From an uncultured Pelagibacteraceae bacterium (lineage in GTDB: Bacteria > Pseudomonadota > Alphaproteobacteria > Pelagibacterales > Pelagibacteraceae), in contig CACENW010000004.1 of NCBI GenBank assembly GCA_902560805.1, positions 47,736 through 111,735 on the forward strand: a stretch of DNA of 64,000 nt, in the 5' to 3' direction. The position numbers were made by a program, and so were the translations under genes. Every line of letters begins with the position of its first letter. The first letter of the stretch is position 1. This document shows positions 35,381 through 43,611 of the stretch, piece by piece. Below the pieces are notes generated by a model. That model had not been told where the DNA came from. It ran no database searches and saw nothing but the letters and a program-made list of their open reading frames with translations.

Positions 35381-36331
35381 TTAACTTAAAATTTTATAAA
35401 ATTGAGATGTTTTTTTAACAACAAAACTATTTACTTGAGGTGAATTTTCCGCCACTATCTTCATTTCTTTCATGTTTCCATTGCAATGAAGAGCTAGATT
35501 ACAACCTGCGCTGAATAAATTAATAGTATTAAGTTTTAAATCATCGCCTAAGCTCTTCATAGATAAGTCATCTGAAATTAAAATATTTTTAAATCCTATA
35601 TTTTTTCTAATAATATTTATAATTTTCTTAGAGTGTGTGGCAGTGTTATTTTTGTCAATTTTTGAATAGACAAGATGTCCTGTCATAGCAAAAAAACATT
35701 TTTTATTTTTAAATGTGCAAAAATCATTTTTAAGAAGATATTCATGTGTTTTGTTAATAATTGGTGTTGAGTAATGACTATCAACTTTTGCTAAACCATG
35801 ACCAGGTATATGCTTCATTACTGTCCCTATTGAGTTATTTTGAAATAATTCAATGCAAATATCTCCTAATTTAGAGACAATTTTTTTATTTTTTGAATAA
35901 GATCTATCCCCAATTACTTTGCTTGCACCATTAACTCTAAGATCTAGCACTGGAACAGTATTGATATTAACGCCTATTAAATTCAATAAATAAGAAGTTT
36001 TGTCTACAAATAACTTATAAACGATTTCGAATTTTTTTTTATCTTTATTAAATAAATCTCCAAAATATTCAGATGTCATATTATCAAAGGAAATTAAATC
36101 TCTTAGTCTATTAACTCTTCCACCTTCTTGATCAATCATGATTGGATATTTGTTATCTTTAAAAATTTTTCTAATATTTGAGGTTAATTTTTTTACTTGA
36201 TCAAAAGACTTAATATTTCTGGTAAAGAGGATAATTCCCCAAGGTTTATGTTTTTTAAGAAATAGAATTTCATTGTTAGATAACTTTGTTGATTTTAAAC
36301 CAACTATTAAAGATTTTCTTTTACTTATCAT
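35381..36331 (-). CDS. nagZ: Beta-N-acetylhexosaminidase NagZ (GH3)
   Basis: The 316-residue GH3 enzyme removes GlcNAc from anhydro-muropeptides during cell-wall recycling. HKPWGIILFTRNIKS (about residues 28-42), MIDQEGGRVNRL (about 61-72), the catalytic His/Asp loop VMKHIPGHGLAKVDSH (about 168-183) and the nucleophile block ILISDDLSMKSL (about 246-257) are present. It is cytoplasmic, with no signal peptide. With MltB and DacC encoded at 10.8-13.8 kb it forms a simple wall-turnover route. It overlaps the small upstream gene by 11 bp. Confidence 0.95.
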   Translation of the reverse strand: MISKRKSLIVGLKSTKLSNNEILFLKKHKPWGIILFTRNIKSFDQVKKLTSNIRKIFKDNKYPIMIDQEGGRVNRLRDLISFDNMTSEYFGDLFNKDKKKFEIVYKLFVDKTSYLLNLIGVNINTVPVLDLRVNGASKVIGDRSYSKNKKIVSKLGDICIELFQNNSIGTVMKHIPGHGLAKVDSHYSTPIINKTHEYLLKNDFCTFKNKKCFFAMTGHLVYSKIDKNNTATHSKKIINIIRKNIGFKNILISDDLSMKSLGDDLKLNTINLFSAGCNLALHCNGNMKEMKIVAENSPQVNSFVVKKTSQFYKILS

Positions 36332-36584
36332 TATCTAATAATTTCCAAAAATTAAATTTTTTCTTTTTCTTTTTGTTTGTTTGCTTAACATACTCAATTA
36401 TATTTTGAGTATCATTCTCTAAAACTGGCAAATTTTTTGAATATAATTTTATTTTCTCGTCAATATTTTTATAGGATCTGTGTGATTTTTTTTTATGTTC
36501 ATCTGAAAAATAATATTTTCCCGTAAAAAAAATAAATAAAAGTATTACTAAAATGAATATTAAGTACTTTATTTCTTTAAGCAT
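36321..36584 (-). CDS. Small membrane-anchored protein in the SPOR-gene position
   Basis: The 87-residue protein has one N-terminal span (YLIFILVILLFIFFTGKYYF, about residues 7-26) and a basic tail with no recognisable domain. In many Alphaproteobacteria the slot between argS and nagZ holds a larger SPOR-domain protein with an N-terminal span. This gene keeps the membrane anchor and position but no SPOR repeat, so it may be a shortened remnant with or without function. Its start shares a base with the argS stop (TAATG), and it overlaps nagZ by 11 bp. Confidence 0.6.
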   Translation of the reverse strand: MLKEIKYLIFILVILLFIFFTGKYYFSDEHKKKSHRSYKNIDEKIKLYSKNLPVLENDTQNIIEYVKQTNKKKKKKFNFWKLLDNDK

Positions 36585-38317
36585 TACATTTGATTGGGTG
36601 TATCAACACCCACGATATCCATACCTGTTTTAATAACATTAGAAATAGCCTTCAAAAAGATCAGTTTATCTGGTGACACTGTCTTTTGATCATTAATAAA
36701 TCTTTTTTCTGGAAATTGTTTTCCTAAATTCCAATAAGAATGAAATTCAGAAGCTAGATCGTATAAGTAAACAGGAATTCTATGTGGTTCTAATTTAGTG
36801 CTTGCAGAATCGATACATTTTGGCCACTCAGATAATTTTTTTAATATTTTAATTTCATCATTTGAATACTCAAAATTAAAATCATTTAATTCAATATTTG
36901 AATTTAAATCTTTGTTTATATGTCTAAAGACAGATGAAATTCTAGCGTAACAATACTGAACATAATATAATGGATTATCTTTAGATTTTTCTTTGACAGC
37001 ATCAAAATCAAAATCTAATTCAACATCACTACTTCTGTTAAGCATAATAAATCTTGTTGCATCTTTTCCAACTTCTTCAATCAAGTCATCTACCGTAATA
37101 TAATCCCCTTTTCTTTTTGACATTTTAAAAGGTTTCTTATTTTTTATTAATTTTACTAACTGACTTATTTTACAAATTAATTTATCTTTTTTTCCTGAAA
37201 GAGCTTCAACAGATGAGGTAATCCGTTTTATATAACCAGCATGATCTGCGCCTAGTATATTGATTAAATAATCAAATTTTCTATCAACTTTATTTTTATG
37301 ATAGGCTACATCACTTGCAAAATAAGTCCATGCACCATCAGATTTTTGAAGTGCACGATCTTTATCGTCACCAAAGTCAGTAGATTTAAATAATAATTGC
37401 TCCCTTTCAACCCAATCCTTATTATCTTCACCAGCTGGTGCTTTAATTTTTCCTTTATAAATGAAGTTATTTTTTTTTAAAAAATCTATTACACTTTCAA
37501 CTTCATTGTTTAATACAATGCTCTTTTCACTTACAAAATTATCGTGATTAATACCCAAACTATTTAGATTTTTTTTAATAAGCAGAAGCGCTTGCTCAAT
37601 AGACAAAGCAGTCAATTTATCATTAATTTCATCAAAATTATCAAAGTTAAGACCTGAATTATTTGAAATAATATTTTTTGCAAAATCAATTAGATAATCT
37701 CCAGGATACAAATCAGGATTATCTTTTGGAAATGTCTCATTAAAATGAACTTCTCTAATTCTTAAATAAACTGATTTAGTAAAGTTTATAATTTGATTAC
37801 CATAGTCATTTACATAATATTCTTTTGTAACTTGGTGTTTATTAAAAATTAAAACATTAGAGATAACATCTCCAAGAATAGCACCTCTACAATGTCCTAC
37901 ATGTAATGGGCCAGTTGGGTTTGCTGAAACAAACTCTACCAAATAATTATTTTTTTTCTCTTTTTCATTTATTCCAAAACTATCTGCATTATCTGTAATA
38001 TTTTTAATAAAATTTGACCAATAGGATGGTTTAAATTTAATATTAATAAATCCTGGTTTGGCTAAAGATATAGTTTCAATTTGGCTGTCTTTATTTTTAA
38101 TTTCATGAGCAAGTTTTTCTGCAAGCTGTAGTGGTGAAGTTTTATTGATTTTTGACAAAACCATCGCAACATTAGTTGAAATATCACAATCAAATTTTGG
38201 TGGAGGTATTTCTGCATTAATACCATTAAAACTTTCAGGAATTTCTAATTGATTATTTTTATTTAAATCAACAACTATAGATTTAATCTTATCTAAATAT
38301 AATTCAAAAATATTCAT
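36584..38317 (-). CDS. argS: Arginyl-tRNA synthetase
   Basis: The 577-residue class I enzyme charges tRNA-Arg. It has the N-terminal Add1 domain (about residues 1-110), the HIGH-type block VSANPTGPLHVGHCRGAILG (about 129-148), YVNDYGNQI, NILGADHAGYIKR (about 350-362) and MSKRKGDYITVDDLIEEVG in place of KMSKS, and the C-terminal DALR anticodon-binding domain (YVQYCYARISSVFR onward). It overlaps dgt by 4 bp (ATGA) and is followed by the small membrane gene and nagZ. Confidence 0.97.
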   Translation of the reverse strand: MNIFELYLDKIKSIVVDLNKNNQLEIPESFNGINAEIPPPKFDCDISTNVAMVLSKINKTSPLQLAEKLAHEIKNKDSQIETISLAKPGFINIKFKPSYWSNFIKNITDNADSFGINEKEKKNNYLVEFVSANPTGPLHVGHCRGAILGDVISNVLIFNKHQVTKEYYVNDYGNQIINFTKSVYLRIREVHFNETFPKDNPDLYPGDYLIDFAKNIISNNSGLNFDNFDEINDKLTALSIEQALLLIKKNLNSLGINHDNFVSEKSIVLNNEVESVIDFLKKNNFIYKGKIKAPAGEDNKDWVEREQLLFKSTDFGDDKDRALQKSDGAWTYFASDVAYHKNKVDRKFDYLINILGADHAGYIKRITSSVEALSGKKDKLICKISQLVKLIKNKKPFKMSKRKGDYITVDDLIEEVGKDATRFIMLNRSSDVELDFDFDAVKEKSKDNPLYYVQYCYARISSVFRHINKDLNSNIELNDFNFEYSNDEIKILKKLSEWPKCIDSASTKLEPHRIPVYLYDLASEFHSYWNLGKQFPEKRFINDQKTVSPDKLIFLKAISNVIKTGMDIVGVDTPNQM

Positions 38318-39432
38318 TTATTATTGTTATAAAGGTTAATTGCATATCTATCCGTCATTCCAGATATAAAATCTGAAATAGCTCTATATTTATCTTTAGT
38401 CAATTGATCTTTAGACAAAAATTTTCTTGGTTTTGATTTAATTATTTTAAATAATTTCTTAATTATCGATTTACCCTTTTGGTTCTTTTGTAATACTGAC
38501 TTGTTATCGTACATTTTGTGTCTTAAGAAAGATTTAATTTCTTTTTCTGCATTATTAATTTGATCAGAAAAACAAACGATTAACTCATTAGATTTAGGCA
38601 CATCTTTGTAAGATTTTACCTTAAGCTTTTGGATATTTTTCTGAGTATTATTTAATAGATCTCTAACCATTAGATCAATTGAGTCTCTTATAATTTGATA
38701 AATTGCAATTTTATAATTTTTACTAGTAATTTTATTCTTATATTTTTTATGAATATTTTTAAAAAAATCTATTTCAACTAATTCTTCCATTTTAAACAGG
38801 TTAGCTTTTATTCCGTCTTGAATATCATGATTGTTATATGCAATGTCATCTGAAATAGCTGAAATTTGAGCTTCAAGAGATGGAAATGAATTAAATTTAA
38901 TTTTACCTTTAAAAGTTTTTATCCCTATTAATTTGTTAACCAAACGAATGTCCTCAACGGGTCCGTTATGTTTAAGAAGACCTTCTAACGTTTCTATGGT
39001 TAAGTTTAACCCTTTAAATTTAAAATATTTATTTTCTAAAAACATAACAATTCTAAGAGTTTGAAGGTTGTGATCAAAACCACCATAATTCTCCATACAT
39101 TCATGTAAGGCATCTTCTCCAGCATGACCAAATGGAGTATGACCTAAATCATGAGCTAAACTTAAAGTTTCAGCTAAATCCTCATTTAATTTTAAATATT
39201 TTGCTATCGATCTTGCTATCTGAGCAACTTCTATTGAGTGAGTAATCCTAGTTCTAAAATGATCTCCTTCAGTATTAACAAATACTTGGGTTTTATGCTT
39301 TAACCTTCTAAATGATGCACTATGAATAATACGATCTCTATCTCTTTGAAAAGGAGATCGATATTTTGAATTAGCTTCCTTAATTAGTCTGCCTTTACTT
39401 TTGTATACCCCTAACAAAGCGTCTTTTTTCAT
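38314..39432 (-). CDS. dgt: dGTPase-like HD-domain triphosphohydrolase
   Basis: The 372-residue protein belongs to the deoxyguanosinetriphosphate triphosphohydrolase-like family. SPFQRDRDRIIHSASFRRLKHKTQVF (about residues 26-51), THSIEVAQIARSIA and the HD motif LSLAHDLGHTPFGHAGEDAL (about 90-109) are diagnostic. It should convert dNTPs to deoxynucleosides and triphosphate, controlling nucleotide pools. It is divergent from erpA across 50 bp, and dgt-argS with erpA-xthA on the other side is common in Alphaproteobacteria. Confidence 0.95.
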   Translation of the reverse strand: MKKDALLGVYKSKGRLIKEANSKYRSPFQRDRDRIIHSASFRRLKHKTQVFVNTEGDHFRTRITHSIEVAQIARSIAKYLKLNEDLAETLSLAHDLGHTPFGHAGEDALHECMENYGGFDHNLQTLRIVMFLENKYFKFKGLNLTIETLEGLLKHNGPVEDIRLVNKLIGIKTFKGKIKFNSFPSLEAQISAISDDIAYNNHDIQDGIKANLFKMEELVEIDFFKNIHKKYKNKITSKNYKIAIYQIIRDSIDLMVRDLLNNTQKNIQKLKVKSYKDVPKSNELIVCFSDQINNAEKEIKSFLRHKMYDNKSVLQKNQKGKSIIKKLFKIIKSKPRKFLSKDQLTKDKYRAISDFISGMTDRYAINLYNNNK

Positions 39433-39482
39433 CCTTTAATTAAAATAATTAAGTATTATATTATTAATATCAGTGTTGAGAC

Positions 39483-39800
39483 ATGATTAAAGAAATTAAA
39501 TTTACAGATAATGCGTTAAAACAAATAGAAAGTTTGTTAGCAAAAAAAGATAAAGGTTCATTTTTTAGAATCGCAATTAAAGGTGGTGGTTGTTCAGGAT
39601 TTCAATACGAATTCACTTTTGAAAAATCAAAACAAGATGATGATCTAAATTATCAAAATATTTTAATTGATAAAACTTCTGCAGATTTACTTAAAGGATC
39701 TGAAGTTGATTATGTTTCTGAGTTAATAGGTGAACAGTTTAAAATATCCAACCCGCAAACAAAATCTTCTTGTGGTTGTGGTGTTTCTTTTTCACTTTAA
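39483..39800 (+). CDS. erpA: Iron-sulfur cluster insertion protein (A-type carrier)
   Basis: The 105-residue protein is an A-type Fe-S carrier of the HesB/IscA/ErpA family. The three cluster-binding cysteines are in KGGGCSGFQYEF (about residues 33-44) and SSCGCGVSF near the C-terminus (about 96-104). It transfers [4Fe-4S] or [2Fe-2S] clusters to target enzymes. The ErpA name is preferred because of its position beside dgt and xthA. The stop shares one base with the xthA start (TAATG). Confidence 0.92.
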   Translation: MIKEIKFTDNALKQIESLLAKKDKGSFFRIAIKGGGCSGFQYEFTFEKSKQDDDLNYQNILIDKTSADLLKGSEVDYVSELIGEQFKISNPQTKSSCGCGVSFSL

Positions 39801-40576
39801 TGCTAATTTCATCCTGGAATGTAAATTCTGTAAGAGCAAGAATTGAAAATATCAAAAGTTATTTATTAAAATATAAACCAGATATTTTAATGATGCAGGA
39901 AATCAAAACTGAGGATATCAATTTTCCTTATGATGATTTTTCTTCAATGGATTATGAAAGCCACGTATTTGGTCAAAAAAGTTACAATGGTGTAGCAATT
40001 ATATCTAAAAATAAATTAAAAAATATTAAAACTGATTTAATTAAAGATAAATTAAAACAATCAAGAATAATTTCTGCTGAATTTGAGCACAAGAAAAAAA
40101 CTATTCAATTAATAAATATATACACACCAAATGGAAATCCTGTTGATACTGAAAAATATGATTATAAAAAAAATTGGCTTGATCAATTAATTAAACAACT
40201 AAAAACTTTATCCAAGAAAAATCCAAATTTAATTCTAGCTGGCGATTTTAATATAATTCCATCAGCAGAAGATGTTTACAATGTAAAAAGTTTTGAGGAT
40301 GACGCATTATATAGATTAGAAATCAGAAAAAAATTTAGAGAGATGATAAATTTAGGTTTTAACGATGTGTTTAGATATTTTAATGAAGAGAAAGAAGGAT
40401 ATACTTTTTGGGATTATATGAGGGGTGCTTGGCAAAAAAATAATGGAATGAGAATTGATCATTTTTTAGTGTCTAATTCATTAATTGATCAAATTAAGGA
40501 TATAAATATCAATAAAGATCCTCGTGGAAGAGAAAAACCTTCTGATCACACTCCAATTGAAATTACTTTAACTTAA
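39800..40576 (+). CDS. xthA: Exodeoxyribonuclease III / AP endonuclease
   Basis: The 258-residue enzyme nicks DNA at abasic sites and has 3'-5' exonuclease activity. SSWNVNSVRARIENI (about residues 4-18), LMMQEIKTED (catalytic Glu), NIYTPNGNPVDTEKYDYK (about 105-122), LAGDFNIIPSAEDV (Asp/Asn, about 145-158) and the final KPSDHTPIEI (Asp-His) are conserved. The frame opens further upstream inside erpA, but the ATG at 39800, coupled to the erpA stop, begins exactly at the family N-terminus. The 3' end overlaps the convergent Ldh-family gene by 9 bp. Confidence 0.95.
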   Translation: MLISSWNVNSVRARIENIKSYLLKYKPDILMMQEIKTEDINFPYDDFSSMDYESHVFGQKSYNGVAIISKNKLKNIKTDLIKDKLKQSRIISAEFEHKKKTIQLINIYTPNGNPVDTEKYDYKKNWLDQLIKQLKTLSKKNPNLILAGDFNIIPSAEDVYNVKSFEDDALYRLEIRKKFREMINLGFNDVFRYFNEEKEGYTFWDYMRGAWQKNNGMRIDHFLVSNSLIDQIKDININKDPRGREKPSDHTPIEITLT

Positions 40577-41566
40577 AGATTTAATTTTATTAACCAACTC
40601 TTCGTTTATATTTCTTGGACCAGTGTCCAATCTATTTTTATGACGTCTTTCTCCTGGTAATCTTACTTCACCCATAGATTTCATCTTCTCAAAAAATTCT
40701 TCCGCATGTTTTTGCCAGTTAGTTCCTGAAGTTTTATCTGGACTTATTGCTAGTATAAATTCACCACCACTTGGAGGACCACCATCATTATTATCTTTAG
40801 CAGCAGTTTCGTAACTAAAGTTATCACCAACTAAAGCACCTGCTAATAATTCTACCATCATTGCAATTGCAGAACCTTTATAACCACCAAAAGGTAATAA
40901 AACTCCACCATCAGCAATTTCACCTGGATCAGTTGTTTCTTTACCCTCTTTAGTTAATCCTGTTCCAAGTGGAACTTTGTGCCCTTCTCTTTTAGCAACT
41001 TGAACTTCACCCATTGCCATTGAAGCTGTTGCCATATCATAAACAACTGGTGTTTTACCTGGACGTGGCCAAGCGAATGAAATTGGATTTGTTCCAAATA
41101 AAGGCTTTATAGCACCTGCAGGTGCAACAGCAGGCTTATAAGATGTACAAGCAAATGCTACCAAACCTTCCTCTGCTAATTTTTCTGTTTCAGGCCACAT
41201 AGCAGCCATATGATGTGAGTTATTTATTGCTAAGACAGCTACACCATTTTCTTTTGCAGCTTTTGCTAATTCAGGCAATCCTTTATTTAAAACAACAGGT
41301 GCTAAACAATTATTTCCTTCAACTTTAATTACAGATGGAGATATTTTTTTAACCTCAGGCTTCCCTTTGCCATTTATCTTTCCACCTTTAAGACCAGTCA
41401 CGTATGCTGGTAATCTAAATAAACCGTGTGATACAGATCCATCTCTTTCAGCATTTCTAATTAAATCTGATAGAATTGATGCAGTTTCATTATCACAACC
41501 GTTAGCTAAAAGAGTTTTTTTAGCAAGTTCAAATATTTCTTCTAAACTTAAAGATACAGTGCTCAT
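40568..41566 (-). CDS. Ldh-family (malate/L-lactate type) NAD(P)-dependent dehydrogenase
   Basis: The 332-residue protein belongs to the Ldh_2 (malate/L-lactate/ureidoglycolate dehydrogenase) family, which has an unusual NAD(P)-binding fold and needs no zinc. VLAINNSHHMAAMWPETEKLAEEGLV (about residues 109-134) contains the conserved His pair, and FGTNPISFAWPRPGKTPVVYDMATAS (about 157-182) the cofactor loop. The substrate could be a 2-keto acid or a cyclic imine; it cannot be told here. Its start shares a base with the zur stop (TAATG), so it appears to be the last gene of the zinc-regulated znuC-znuB-zur unit. Confidence 0.88.
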   Translation of the reverse strand: MSTVSLSLEEIFELAKKTLLANGCDNETASILSDLIRNAERDGSVSHGLFRLPAYVTGLKGGKINGKGKPEVKKISPSVIKVEGNNCLAPVVLNKGLPELAKAAKENGVAVLAINNSHHMAAMWPETEKLAEEGLVAFACTSYKPAVAPAGAIKPLFGTNPISFAWPRPGKTPVVYDMATASMAMGEVQVAKREGHKVPLGTGLTKEGKETTDPGEIADGGVLLPFGGYKGSAIAMMVELLAGALVGDNFSYETAAKDNNDGGPPSGGEFILAISPDKTSGTNWQKHAEEFFEKMKSMGEVRLPGERRHKNRLDTGPRNINEELVNKIKSLS

Positions 41567-41964
41567 TATTTTGATTTACATTTTTTACATAAACCAAAAA
41601 ATTCTAAATTATATTTGCTATATTTCATTCCAGAGTCATCTGAAAAATTAGATAAATATTTTGAAAGTTTTGAATTACTTATTTCAGATACATTTTCACA
41701 ACTTTCACAAATTGAAAAAGCTGTCGCTTTAGAGATCTGACAGCTAGAATTTTGACAGGCAATAAAAGCATTTCTACTTTCAATCTTATGAATTTTTCCA
41801 ATTTCAACTAACTTATCTAAAGCTCTGTAAACTTGTAGCGGTGCTTTAATCCCTTTTTTTTGAACGTTAAAAAGAATTGAATAAGCCTTCATAGGCTCAC
41901 CAGATTTATCAATGAGATCAAAAATTATTTTTTGATTTCTAGAAAGGTTGTGTTCTTTTTGCAT
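41566..41964 (-). CDS. zur: Fur-family zinc uptake regulator Zur
   Basis: The 132-residue protein is a Fur-family repressor. The winged helix (about residues 1-75, with AYSILFNVQKKGIKAPLQVYRALDKL) binds DNA and the C-terminal part binds zinc. Cys pairs CESC and CKKC form the structural zinc site. IHKIESRNAFIAC holds the His and Cys of the regulatory site. The His-rich stretch usual in Zur (HPHHH-like) is replaced by QNSSC. Placement inside the znu cluster supports Zur over Fur. It should bind the two inverted repeats at 43560-43590. Confidence 0.92.
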   Translation of the reverse strand: MQKEHNLSRNQKIIFDLIDKSGEPMKAYSILFNVQKKGIKAPLQVYRALDKLVEIGKIHKIESRNAFIACQNSSCQISKATAFSICESCENVSEISNSKLSKYLSNFSDDSGMKYSKYNLEFFGLCKKCKSK

Positions 41965-41988
41965 ATCTAAATACTTACCAATTACTCC

Positions 41989-42792
41989 TTAGTTTTTCAA
42001 TTTAATCGATTGTTTAATATTTAATAATGACAGTATAAATAAAATCAAAGCAGCCACAATTATTGATGGCCCAGATGAAGTGTTAAATTCTAAGGATGAA
42101 AATAACCCTAATACAACTGACAATAAACCACCTATGATTGAGTAAATTACCATTTTAATTGGACTATCTGAAATATTTCTAGCCATAGCAGCTGGAATAA
42201 TCAACATTCCAGTTATTAATAATAGACCAACCATTTTAATTGATATTGCTATTACAGCAGCCATTAGAATTGTAAATATTGCTTTTGCTCTATCAGGATT
42301 TAATCCTTCTGCTTCAGCTAATTCGTAATTAACTGTAGATGCAAATAATGGTTTCCAAATTAATTTTAGAACTAGTAAAATTACAGCGCCACCAGTCCAG
42401 ATGATTAACAAATCATCTGTTGTTACAGCTAATATATCGCCAAACAGTAGACCCATAATATCAAAACGAATAAACGTTAAGAAACCAATTACTACTAATC
42501 CAACTGCTAGTGAGGAATGAGCTAAAAGACCAAGCAATGCATCACCAGGTAAGTTTGTTTTTTTTTGAAGTTGAATCAAAATTAGAGCTATTAGTGAAGA
42601 AATAATAAATACAGATAAAGCAATATTTAGTTCAAGTGTATAAGCCATAGTAACACCAAGCAAAGCTGAGTGAGCAAGAGTATCACCAAAATATGACAAC
42701 CTTCTCCAAACAACAAAACAACCTAGAGGTCCTGTAACTAAAGCAATACCCAAACCTGCAACTAAAGCTCTTATAAAAAAATCATCAAACAT
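41989..42792 (-). CDS. znuB: Zinc ABC transporter permease ZnuB
   Basis: The 267-residue inner-membrane permease has about eight spans. FFIRALVAGLGIALVTGPLGCFVVWRR (about residues 5-31), RLSYFGDTLAHSALLGVTMA (about 31-50), LLGLLAHSSLAVG and VGLLLITGMLIIPAAMARN (about 185-203) are signatures of metal-type (ABC-3) permeases. With ZnuC and ZnuA it imports zinc. It abuts znuC (gap of zero bases) and is followed 24 bp later by zur. Confidence 0.95.
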   Translation of the reverse strand: MFDDFFIRALVAGLGIALVTGPLGCFVVWRRLSYFGDTLAHSALLGVTMAYTLELNIALSVFIISSLIALILIQLQKKTNLPGDALLGLLAHSSLAVGLVVIGFLTFIRFDIMGLLFGDILAVTTDDLLIIWTGGAVILLVLKLIWKPLFASTVNYELAEAEGLNPDRAKAIFTILMAAVIAISIKMVGLLLITGMLIIPAAMARNISDSPIKMVIYSIIGGLLSVVLGLFSSLEFNTSSGPSIIVAALILFILSLLNIKQSIKLKN

Positions 42793-43539
42793 TTAATTTT
42801 TCTTTATTTCACCCTCATCTGAATGCACATGATCATGTTTATGCTCATAAACAGAAAGAATTTTAGAAGCTTGTTCACCGAACAAAGTTTTATATTCATT
42901 GTTCCTTGCAACATCCATTGGTGAACCAGAGCAACATACATGACCATTTAAACAAACTACATAATCTGTTGCTGTCATTACTGTATGCAAATCATGTGAA
43001 ATTAATAAAATACCACAGTGTAAACTGTCTGAAATTTTTTTTATTAATTCATATAAAGCTATCTCGCCTGTATAATCTACTCCTTGAACTGGTTCATCAA
43101 GAACTAAAAGTTCTGGTTTTTTACATATTGCTCGTGCAATTAATACTCTTTGAAATTCACCACCTGACAAATTTCCTAAACTTTTATTTTTTAAATGAAT
43201 AACTCCAGTTAGTGATAAAGCTTCATCTATTTTCTCTTCTTTAATATTTTCTGTAAGCAACATAAAGTCTTGAACTCTGATAGGCAAAGTCCAATCTATT
43301 GAAATTTTCTGAGGTACATAGCCAACTTTATTAGTATATTTTTCAACACTTCCTTCTATATTTTTATAAATACCTAAAGCAATTTTAGCTGTTGTACTTT
43401 TCCCTGAACCATTAGGGCCTATTAGAGTAACAATTTTCCCTTTTTCAACTGCAAGTGTTACTCCTTCGACAAGCCATTTACCATTTTGCTTAAAACCTGC
43501 GTTATTTAATTTAACTAATGTGTTGTTTTCTCTGCTCAT
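42793..43539 (-). CDS. znuC: Zinc ABC transporter ATPase ZnuC
   Basis: The 248-residue ATPase has Walker A VTLIGPNGSGKSTTAKIALG (about residues 35-54), Q-loop VGYVPQKISID, signature NLSGGEFQRVLIARAI (about 127-142) and Walker B LLVLDEPVQGVDY (about 148-160), then the switch His in LLISHDLHTVM. The C-terminal tail is His-rich (YEHKHDHVHSDEGE), which is usual for ZnuC. It starts 20 bp from the Zur-box pair and heads znuC-znuB-zur-ldh. Confidence 0.96.
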   Translation of the reverse strand: MSRENNTLVKLNNAGFKQNGKWLVEGVTLAVEKGKIVTLIGPNGSGKSTTAKIALGIYKNIEGSVEKYTNKVGYVPQKISIDWTLPIRVQDFMLLTENIKEEKIDEALSLTGVIHLKNKSLGNLSGGEFQRVLIARAICKKPELLVLDEPVQGVDYTGEIALYELIKKISDSLHCGILLISHDLHTVMTATDYVVCLNGHVCCSGSPMDVARNNEYKTLFGEQASKILSVYEHKHDHVHSDEGEIKKN

Positions 43540-43559
43540 ATACTGCTTGACTTATAAAT

Positions 43560-43590
43560 GTTATATTATTACATAGCGTTATATTATAAC
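43560..43590. promoter_or_regulatory. Tandem Zur-box-like inverted repeats
   Basis: Two copies of the same element lie in the 72-bp gap between divergent znuC and znuA. At 43578-43590, GTTATA-T-TATAAC is a perfect 6-bp-arm palindrome. At 43560-43572, GTTATA-T-TATTAC has one mismatch. Their centres are 18 bp apart. The sequence agrees with the alphaproteobacterial Zur consensus core (TGTTATANTATAACA, from general knowledge). Zinc-loaded Zur bound here would silence both arms. Confidence 0.8.
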
Positions 43591-43611
43591 AACTAATAAA
43601 ATATTTTACTT

